From Bordetella parapertussis (GTDB lineage Bacteria; Pseudomonadota; Gammaproteobacteria; Burkholderiales; Burkholderiaceae_C): 5,628 nt of DNA. How positions within the stretch are numbered: the first letter of the stretch is position 1; the number at the start of each line of letters is the position of its first letter. The DNA is taken from NCBI GenBank assembly GCA_945900685.1, contig CAMDJS010000124.1, forward strand, positions 1 through 5,628, given 5' to 3'. Positions 1 to 4,443 of this stretch are shown in pieces. The notes under the pieces were generated by a model. The model was not told where the DNA came from and searched no databases. It worked only from the letters and a program-made list of their open reading frames with translations. The translations under genes were made by a program, and so were the position numbers.

Positions 1-198
1 ACCGTGTTGTCGCATTTGGCCAGCAACAAGATTGATGAATTCCAAGTGATGCACTTGTATGAAGAGTTGTTTGGCAACAGCTTGAAAGTGCACCATGGTT
101 GGACCAATCACTATGTGCACACAATCGATGGCAAAGAAATTCGTTACAGCTTCACTGAATTGAAGCAGTTGATCATTGATAAATTAAACGCCAGTTAG
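1..198 (+). CDS. C-terminal end of an unrecognised protein (partial, 5' end outside the window)
   Basis: The reading frame is open from base 1 and ends at TAG 196-198, giving 65 visible residues. A GTG at 4 could in principle start it, but nothing resembling a ribosome site can be assessed so close to the edge, so a longer gene entering from the left is more likely. The tail is hydrophilic and probably helical at its end (ELKQLIIDKLNAS), with a His/Trp/Tyr-rich middle stretch (HHGWTNHYVH). I do not recognise a family. The next gene begins three bases after its stop on the same strand, so the two are probably one transcription unit and may be translationally coupled. Confidence 0.6.
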   Translation, partial: TVLSHLASNKIDEFQVMHLYEELFGNSLKVHHGWTNHYVHTIDGKEIRYSFTELKQLIIDKLNAS

Positions 199-201
199 GT
201 C

Positions 202-987
202 ATGACCATGGAATACCCGTTTGAGAAATACCGCTCCAGCAACAAAGACAAAGAAGCGTTTATTCAACTGATGCCCAATGTCAGCGCGGCCATGCCCGAG
301 TATTTCCGAGCGCTTGCCGTGGCTTACCAAAGCATCGAACAAAAAAACATGTTCAACCAACCCCAAGGTGTGAGGCAAACCACCGGTTTGACCAGTTCTC
401 TCAATTTGTTATTGATTGCCATGGTCAATGACAAAGTCATCGGTGCGAATGCAAGCTTGGCCGATTTCATTGATGCCTTGCGCAGACTTGTGTTGAAGTG
501 GTATTCGTTTGGCAACGACATTAAATCTTGCTTGTATTTTGGTTACTACTACTACACCCATAAAAGCAGTTCCGAGCACGAAGTCAAGCAGCAACTCGAA
601 GCCGTGCGTTTTTTGGTGGATGAAAATGTGCGGACTACCGAGGATTCACGCATTCTTCAATTGTTAGCGCCGCTTAATTCCGAGCATTGGTATGCCGGAG
701 AAAATCTGATTGGCGACAAGTTAAACAACATCGTGGTGCAAAAAGGCGACTTTTCGAGGGTGGACTTGCCCCGTCCCGGCTATCAAATCAGCTTCAAGTC
801 AACGCAAATGTACGATCTGAGAGTGCCGGTTAGCTTGAGCGATATGCAGTTAGAAAGGCCGCAGATCACCGGTGACAAAGCCATTGTGAGTTGCCCCAAG
901 TGTTCGCAAAAATGTCGCATCAATGTGTTCAAGCGCATGGAGATCACATGCCCTAAATGCAAGCAAGTCTGGGCCCAGTCGGCTTGA
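202..987 (+). CDS. Unrecognised protein with a C-terminal zinc ribbon
   Basis: This 261-residue protein has no signal peptide or clear membrane segment. Residues 1 to about 160 look mostly helical, with a Tyr-rich patch (YFGYYYY) near residue 113. The last 30 residues form a zinc ribbon: CPKC at 231-234 and CPKC at 250-253, with an extra Cys at 238 and a trailing Trp at 257. The pattern resembles the short MJ0042-type ribbons found in bacterial proteins, but there it is usually N-terminal. The role is unknown; nucleic-acid or protein binding is only a guess. ATG 202 is the first start; ATG 208 is better spaced (8 bases) from the weak AGG at 197-199 and would give 259 residues. The gene lies three bases after the preceding one and converges on the Rrf2-type gene, whose shifted frame would stop four bases away. 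I am confident it is coding, but not of its function. Confidence 0.85.
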   Translation: MTMEYPFEKYRSSNKDKEAFIQLMPNVSAAMPEYFRALAVAYQSIEQKNMFNQPQGVRQTTGLTSSLNLLLIAMVNDKVIGANASLADFIDALRRLVLKWYSFGNDIKSCLYFGYYYYTHKSSSEHEVKQQLEAVRFLVDENVRTTEDSRILQLLAPLNSEHWYAGENLIGDKLNNIVVQKGDFSRVDLPRPGYQISFKSTQMYDLRVPVSLSDMQLERPQITGDKAIVSCPKCSQKCRINVFKRMEITCPKCKQVWAQSA

Positions 988-991
988 ATTT

Positions 992-1222
992 TTAAGCGGT
1001 GCTGAAAGGGTTCATGCTGCCGCCTGACACGCCGCCGCGCATATGTTTGATGAGCCAACCACTCAGCTGGCGTAAGGGTTGCTCAATGACTGGATGGATC
1101 ACGTCTGCGATGCAAAGCTTCAGAAGGACATGCTGCCAGCCAGAGTGAACACAGAATTGGGTCCACTGGGTAATCTGTGTATTTGCAGAGGTTTGAATTT
1201 GCGAGGTTCGGTGGCGGTGGTC
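992..1222 (-). pseudogene. Probable shifted-frame continuation of the Rrf2-type regulator
   Basis: On the minus strand, the frame one base behind the Rrf2 frame is open from 1222 (after a stop at 1225-1223) to TAA 994-992. From about 1182 its codons look like a real protein, with helical hydrophobic segments (HVLLKLCIADVIHPVIEQPL, QLSGWLIKHM) and a typical flexible end (GGVSGGSMNPFSTA). It has no start codon with a ribosome site of its own. Restoring one base, for example an A in the AAA at 1184-1182 (coding strand), would join it to the Rrf2 frame after about residue 152 and give a protein near 215 residues. The stop would then sit four bases from the convergent gene's stop, filling an otherwise empty 132-base gap. 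A sequencing error, a true mutation, or chance openness are all possible. I see no canonical slippery heptamer. Confidence 0.5.
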
Positions 1223-1638
1223 TTATTTGGCTCAGCACCCCAAACATCCTCAGGAATTTGGTCCATGACTTCTTCCATGTTCATGCTGACCAGGTGTTGG
1301 TCCAGAAAGTCTTGCATCATCCACTTGACCATGTCTTTGTCAAACTCTTGGGGCTTCAATTTGTTGGCGTTTTTTGACGTGTCATCAAAATCGAATGAGC
1401 GAATGATGTCGATCAGTTTGATGTCTGAAGGCTTGCCGTTAGAGCAGTAGCCACCACCGGGACCCCGGTAAGAAATTAAAAAGCCCGACTTTTTCAATTT
1501 GGAAAGCAATGATTCAAGGTAGGAAATAGACAAACCAAGGCGTTTGCTGATGGCCAAGGTTGTCACCGGCCCCACAGATTGGTGCTTGCACACCAACAAT
1601 ATGGTGTTGACTGCATTACGGGTCAAACTGGAAAACAT
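1120..1638 (-). CDS. Rrf2-family transcriptional regulator without the Fe-S cysteines (C-terminus probably frameshifted)
   Basis: This is a 172-residue cytoplasmic DNA-binding protein of the Rrf2/IscR family. Residues 1-75 hold the winged helix: the recognition region around SISYLESLLSKLKKSG (38-52) and the family signature RGPGGGY at 58-64. IscR carries three clustered cysteines near residues 92-106 to hold a [2Fe-2S] cluster; here the region 80-150 has no cysteine (only Cys17 and Cys65), so cluster sensing of the IscR kind is unlikely. ATG 1638 is chosen because AAGGAG lies six bases upstream; an in-frame extension to 1722 would run through the promoter. After about residue 150 codon use worsens (ATA, AGA, GGA) while another frame becomes protein-like, so the last 20 residues are probably not native. 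The gene is divergent from the MerR-type gene, suggesting cross- or auto-regulation. Family assignment is secure; targets are unknown. Confidence 0.88.
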   Translation of the reverse strand: MFSSLTRNAVNTILLVCKHQSVGPVTTLAISKRLGLSISYLESLLSKLKKSGFLISYRGPGGGYCSNGKPSDIKLIDIIRSFDFDDTSKNANKLKPQEFDKDMVKWMMQDFLDQHLVSMNMEEVMDQIPEDVWGAEPNKTTATEPRKFKPLQIHRLPSGPNSVFTLAGSMSF

Positions 1639-1644
1639 GATCTT

Positions 1645-1650
1645 CTCCTT
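1645..1650 (-). promoter_or_regulatory. Shine-Dalgarno site of the Rrf2-type gene
   Basis: The coding strand reads AAGGAG six bases before ATG 1638. It is the best ribosome site in the window and fixes the start of the regulator, ruling out the upstream in-frame extension. Confidence 0.85.
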
Positions 1651-1692
1651 AGATGTACAAATACGCTCTTTTAATGTGATGCTGATGTATGA

Positions 1693-1722
1693 ATAATAGG
1701 TTTTGTTAGGGTTTTTTGACAA
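1693..1722 (-). promoter_or_regulatory. Putative sigma70-type promoter of the Rrf2-type gene
   Basis: On the minus strand TTGTCA (1722-1717) and TATTAT (1698-1693) each match the -35 and -10 consensus at five of six bases, separated by 18 bases. Transcription would begin near 1686, leaving a leader of roughly 48 bases before ATG 1638. One copy of the 11-base element AACAAAACCTA covers the spacer and the first -10 bases, so a protein bound there would block polymerase. Assigned by eye; no mapped start is available. Confidence 0.5.
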
Positions 1723-1784
1723 GAAATTGTAATAATCAGCAAATTATCTATAGAATAAGTGAACAAAACCTAAACAAATACCTA
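1697..1784. repeat. 11-base elements AACAAA(T)ACCTA in divergent orientation, candidate operators
   Basis: AACAAAACCTA occurs exactly at 1762-1772 on the plus strand and, exactly inverted, at 1707-1697 on the minus strand. A one-base-longer copy, AACAAATACCTA, follows immediately at 1773-1784, so the two plus-strand copies start 11 bases apart. On the minus strand the preceding 11 bases (1718-1708, CAAAAAACCCT) match 7 of 11. The copies overlap the Rrf2-type promoter on one side and the leader and start codon region of the MerR-type gene on the other. CarH, a relative of the MerR-type protein encoded next door, is known to bind tandem 11-base direct repeats, so these are candidate binding sites; that link is inference. 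Confidence 0.5.
1727..1756 (+). promoter_or_regulatory. Putative promoter of the MerR-type gene
   Basis: TTGTAA (1727-1732, four of six) and TAGAAT (1751-1756, five of six) lie 18 bases apart, predicting a start near 1763 and a leader of about 25 bases before ATG 1788. An alternative -35, a perfect TTGACA at 1716-1721, has only a weak -10-like AATTAT 20 bases away; long spacers of that kind are typical of promoters activated by MerR proteins. Both readings are tentative. Confidence 0.35.
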
Positions 1785-1787
1785 TAT

Positions 1788-2804
1788 ATGGAAACATCAA
1801 CAGCTTCTGATCCCGCGTTTTCACCTCTTTACAGAATTGGAGCCGTGTCCAACCTTTGCGGCGTACCAGTGGCAACTTTGCGTGTGTGGGAGCGCAGGTA
1901 TGCCGTTGTTGAGCCACCTAAAACAGAGGGCGGGCAACGTCTATACAGTGAGCGCGACGTTTTGAAGCTGACCTTGTTGAAAAATTTAACTCAGCAAGGG
2001 CATGCCATCAGCAGCGTCGGTAATCTGCAAGTTACGCAATTGCAGGCCATGTTGAACGAGCACAGAGCGGCGCGTTCAATGAAAGCTGATGCACCGACCA
2101 TGCCCGCATCCATCAGCGTGGCTGTCGTCGGGTATTCGCTTGCCAGCCGCATTGAGACTCAAAAATTCGCGCAAGTGTTTGGTGAACAAACCACATTGAA
2201 AATCAACCATGTTTTCTCTGACATCAAACAGGCCTTAAACAGCCCAGTCGCTGAAGTGCCCGATGTGTTGCTGGTGCAATTGGGCTCGGTACAGGTGTCG
2301 TTTCAGCAGGATTTACAAAAACTGCGACAGCATTTGGGTGTTCGACGCTGTGTCTTGATCTACCACTTTGCCACTGTGGCGGTGTTGCAGTTCTTGCATT
2401 CATCAGGTGTGATAGCCAGACGCGAGCCCGTCACAGATACCGATTTAAGCGAGATCATTCAATCCATTGTGTCTATCGACAACAGTTGGACATTCCCAAC
2501 ATCCAACAACGCAACCATTCCTCCACGCAAGTACAGCGACAAGGTATTGCGGCGCATGGCGGACATCTCCACCAACGTACTGTGCGAATGTCCCCATCAT
2601 GTGGCTGATTTGATTGGCATGCTCAACAACTTTGAAACCTATAGCCAGGACTGTTTGAGCAACAGCGCCGAGGATGCCAAATTGCACAGTTACCTGACGG
2701 CAGTGTCTGGTACAGCAAGGGCTATGTTTGAACAAGCGCTTGAGAAAATTGCCGCGTATGAAAAGATTGATCTCTCGGAGAACTTGACTGGTTTAAAAAA
2801 CTGA
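1788..2804 (+). CDS. MerR-family regulator, CarH/LitR-like, with a degenerate cobalamin-type domain
   Basis: This 338-residue cytoplasmic regulator has three parts. Residues 14-85 are a MerR winged helix (YRIGAVSNLCGVPVATLRVW, then ERRY and GGQRLYSERDV), closest to the CarH/LitR light-responsive group. Residues 108-228 show alternating strands and helices of a Rossmann-like fold, in the place of a B12-binding domain, but the DxHxxG cobalamin motif and the helical-bundle cap are missing, so B12 binding is unlikely. Residues 245-325 form a helical domain with Cys266-Glu-Cys268-Pro-His270-His271, Cys289 and His300, a possible metal or redox site. ATG 1788 is chosen because the upstream TTG at 1716 lies within the promoter region; no good Shine-Dalgarno is seen. 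It is divergent from the Rrf2-type gene and its own leader carries the 11-base repeats, suggesting autoregulation. Family secure, signal and targets unknown. Confidence 0.87.
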   Translation: METSTASDPAFSPLYRIGAVSNLCGVPVATLRVWERRYAVVEPPKTEGGQRLYSERDVLKLTLLKNLTQQGHAISSVGNLQVTQLQAMLNEHRAARSMKADAPTMPASISVAVVGYSLASRIETQKFAQVFGEQTTLKINHVFSDIKQALNSPVAEVPDVLLVQLGSVQVSFQQDLQKLRQHLGVRRCVLIYHFATVAVLQFLHSSGVIARREPVTDTDLSEIIQSIVSIDNSWTFPTSNNATIPPRKYSDKVLRRMADISTNVLCECPHHVADLIGMLNNFETYSQDCLSNSAEDAKLHSYLTAVSGTARAMFEQALEKIAAYEKIDLSENLTGLKN

Positions 2805-2812
2805 AGCAAGGT

Positions 2813-2830
2813 TCACGGGGGCGTGATCTT
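2813..2830. terminator. Weak hairpin between the MerR-type gene and the lipoprotein gene
   Basis: TCACG (2813-2817) and CGTGA (2822-2826) form a five-base-pair stem with a GGGG loop at the end of the lipoprotein gene, whose TGA stop lies in the stem. On the minus strand a T-run (complement of A 2795-2800) follows only after a gap of about 12 bases, and the plus strand has none, so this is a poor intrinsic terminator. Included because it is the only structure in the eight-base gap between these convergent genes. Confidence 0.25.
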
Positions 2831-3232
2831 GGTGGGTAGCGATGCTGGAACCACTGCGCCGACAACCAATGAAACTGACGCATCCAATGCAATATCTGTC
2901 GCCATTTGTTGCCGGGTTTGTGGCGTACCGCCGCAACGGGTGGCAATGTCGTTCGCCTGCATTCTGTCTGCGGTGTTTAATCCCACGTTAGATACAAAAA
3001 CAGGAAGTATGGCCATGGGCCCTGCCAACAAAATGACTGAGGGACCGACCCATAATTTGTTTTTCTGTGCCTCGTCATGCATCCACGCGTTTTCTCTGGC
3101 GTTTTCACATTGACCGGAGCTAAATACCGGGTTGCTATTGTCTAAATTTGAAATAACATTGGACGATTGACTGGCGCAACCCGTCACCATGAAAGCAATT
3201 GCAAGCAAAATAGCAAGATCGAGATTTTTCAT
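2813..3232 (-). CDS. Small putative lipoprotein of unknown function
   Basis: The protein has 139 residues. It starts with a type II (lipoprotein) signal peptide: Lys2, a hydrophobic stretch (LAILLAIAFMV, 6-16) and the lipobox VTGC, with lipid attachment expected at Cys19. Ala at the +2 position favours the outer membrane by the Lol rule. The mature part has a Ser/Asn-rich linker, Cys42 and Cys100 that could pair in the periplasm, and two hydrophobic segments (62-85, which includes VILLAGPMAILPVFV, and 118-131) that could lie in a membrane or form a packed core. I do not recognise the family. The start is the ATG at 3232; only a weak purine stretch precedes it. It converges on the MerR-type gene with eight bases between stops and diverges from serC, so it is probably transcribed alone. 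Confidence 0.75.
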   Translation of the reverse strand: MKNLDLAILLAIAFMVTGCASQSSNVISNLDNSNPVFSSGQCENARENAWMHDEAQKNKLWVGPSVILLAGPMAILPVFVSNVGLNTADRMQANDIATRCGGTPQTRQQMATDIALDASVSLVVGAVVPASLPTKITPP

Positions 3233-3338
3233 AGATAACCACTAAACATCCCATTTAATCTTGTCATTATGCCAATTTTTTTGATTTACATCTTTAATAT
3301 TTAGCATTTAGAACAAACTTTGAAAGTAAATTTTTGAC
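3233..3338. other. AT-rich divergent intergenic region between the lipoprotein gene and serC
   Basis: This 106-base stretch must hold the promoters of both flanking genes. It is strongly AT-rich with a seven-T tract (3276-3282). Candidate elements, such as TTGTCA at 3261-3266 (plus) and CATAAT read on the minus strand near 3267-3272, lack well-placed partners, so I do not assign promoters. serC has only GAAAG (3322-3326) twelve bases before its ATG, a weak ribosome site. Confidence 0.5.
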
Positions 3339-4421
3339 ATGAGCCGAGTGATTAACTTCAGTTCCGGACCGGCTACATTGCCGCAATCCGTGTTGCAACA
3401 AGCCGCCCACGACATGATGGACTGGCGCGGCAGCGGCATGTCGGTCATGGAGATGAGCCACCGTGGACCTGAGTTCACCGAGATTCTGGCCCAGACGCAG
3501 TCCCTGATTCGTATGCTGTTAAAGGTGCCTGACAACTACGTCGTGCTGTTGCTGCAAGGCGGTGCGATCGCTGAAAACGCCATCGTCCCCATGAACCTGA
3601 TCGGTAAAACCGGTCAAGCCGACTATGTGGTCAGCGGCGTGTGGTCAGAAAAATCCATGAAAGAGGCGGGCAAGTACGGGCAGATCCATTTGGCAGCCAG
3701 CAGCAAGGACAGCGGTTTTTTAAGCATGCCTCAACAGTCGTCTTGGAAGCTGTCGGCGCAAGCGGCCTATGTGCACATGTGCAGCAACGAAACCATAGGC
3801 GGCGTGGAATGCCATTGGACGCCGGACACGGGCAACGTGCCGTTGGTGGCAGACATGTCGTCCAACATCATGTCTGGGCCTCTCGATGTGGATCGCTATG
3901 GTTTGATTTACGCCGGTGCGCAAAAAAACATGGGGCCTTCTGGCGTGACCTTGGTCATCGCAAGGCGCGATTTGTTGGGTCATGCATTGCCCGCCACGCC
4001 TTCGGCTTTCAATTACCAGTTGCAAGCCGATAACGACTCCATGTACAACACGCCGCCTACCTACGCGATTTACATCATGGGTCTGGTGTTGCAACATATA
4101 AAAGAGCAGGGCGGTTTGTCCGCCATGCAAGTGCACAACCAACGCAAAGCTGATCTGCTGTATGAATTTTTAGACCACAGCCGCATGTTCACCAACCGCG
4201 TGGCGCGGGACGACCGCTCGCGCATGAACGTGACCTTCTTTTTGAAAGACGAATCTTTGAACGCCGCGTTTTTACAAGGCGCAGAAAAAGAAGGCATGGT
4301 GCAGTTGCGCGGCCACCGATCAGCCGGTGGTATGCGCGCATCTATTTACAACGCCATGTCTTTTGAAAGCGTGCAGCGTTTGCGCGATTACATGCACCGC
4401 TTCGAAAAAGACAACGCCTGA
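3339..4421 (+). CDS. serC: Phosphoserine aminotransferase (SerC)
   Basis: A PLP-dependent class V aminotransferase in the cytosol that converts 3-phosphohydroxypyruvate and glutamate to phosphoserine and 2-oxoglutarate, the second step of serine synthesis; it also acts on the matching intermediate of pyridoxal phosphate synthesis. At 360 residues it has the usual full length. Visible family marks are the N-terminal NFSSGPATLP (6-15), SHRGPEF with substrate-binding Arg42, the cofactor loop QGGAIAENAIVPMN (73-86), the Trp102 region SGVWSEK, SNETIGGVE (149-157), the PLP-binding Lys196 in GAQKNMGPSG, and GGMRASIYNAM near the C-terminus. The loop sequence GGAIAENA differs from the GGGRGQFA of E. 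coli but resembles Burkholderiales forms. The start is ATG 3339, which directly precedes the conserved N-terminus. It stands alone, not next to serA, serB or pheA in this window, and ends in a shared hairpin with the convergent E1 gene. Confidence 0.97.
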   Translation: MSRVINFSSGPATLPQSVLQQAAHDMMDWRGSGMSVMEMSHRGPEFTEILAQTQSLIRMLLKVPDNYVVLLLQGGAIAENAIVPMNLIGKTGQADYVVSGVWSEKSMKEAGKYGQIHLAASSKDSGFLSMPQQSSWKLSAQAAYVHMCSNETIGGVECHWTPDTGNVPLVADMSSNIMSGPLDVDRYGLIYAGAQKNMGPSGVTLVIARRDLLGHALPATPSAFNYQLQADNDSMYNTPPTYAIYIMGLVLQHIKEQGGLSAMQVHNQRKADLLYEFLDHSRMFTNRVARDDRSRMNVTFFLKDESLNAAFLQGAEKEGMVQLRGHRSAGGMRASIYNAMSFESVQRLRDYMHRFEKDNA

Positions 4422-4431
4422 GGCATCAGGC
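4405..4431 (-). terminator. Intrinsic terminator of the E1 gene, same hairpin read on the minus strand
   Basis: The palindrome at 4416-4431 read on the minus strand is followed, after six bases, by five T (complement of A 4405-4409, within the last Lys codon region of serC). The E1 stop TGA (4428-4426) lies in the stem. The T-run is shorter and further away than on the plus strand, so termination in this direction may be weaker. Confidence 0.45.
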
Positions 4432-4443
4432 CTGTGTTTTTTT
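4416..4443 (+). terminator. Intrinsic terminator of serC, overlapping the E1 gene end
   Basis: GCCTGA (4416-4421) and TCAGGC (4426-4431) form a perfect six-base-pair stem with loop GGCA, followed five bases later by seven T (4437-4443). The serC stop TGA is the end of the left arm. The T-run is the complement of the two Lys codons near the end of the E1 gene. Confidence 0.6.

Noticed and set aside
982..997. Intrinsic terminator between the zinc-ribbon gene and the Rrf2-type gene
   Set aside because: GCTTGAATTTTTAAGC can fold only into a short AU-rich stem with a G-U pair and a tiny loop, without a T-run after it.
1120..1222. Programmed ribosomal frameshift in the Rrf2-type gene
   Set aside because: No X XXY YYZ slippery heptamer is present in the overlap of the two frames, so a mutation or sequencing error is the simpler reading.
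1079..1450. Plus-strand open frames at 1079-1450 and 1177-1377
   Set aside because: They lie antisense to the Rrf2-type gene, have no ribosome site and no recognisable protein features.
1639..1722. In-frame N-terminal extension of the Rrf2-type regulator up to 1722
   Set aside because: Rrf2 proteins begin directly with the winged helix, and AAGGAG six bases before ATG 1638 marks the true start; the extension runs through the promoter.
1716..1787. TTG start at 1716 giving a 24-residue N-terminal extension to the MerR-type regulator
   Set aside because: The stretch overlaps the TTGACA element and the candidate promoter, has low-complexity AT-rich codons, and family members begin shortly before the YRIG motif, which fits ATG 1788.
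2106..2470. Cobalamin binding by the MerR-type regulator
   Set aside because: The Rossmann-like domain has no DxHxxG motif and the Trp/Glu-His helical cap of CarH is absent.
2823..3113. Plus-strand open frame opposite the lipoprotein gene
   Set aside because: The minus-strand frame has a clear lipoprotein signal peptide; this one is its antisense shadow.
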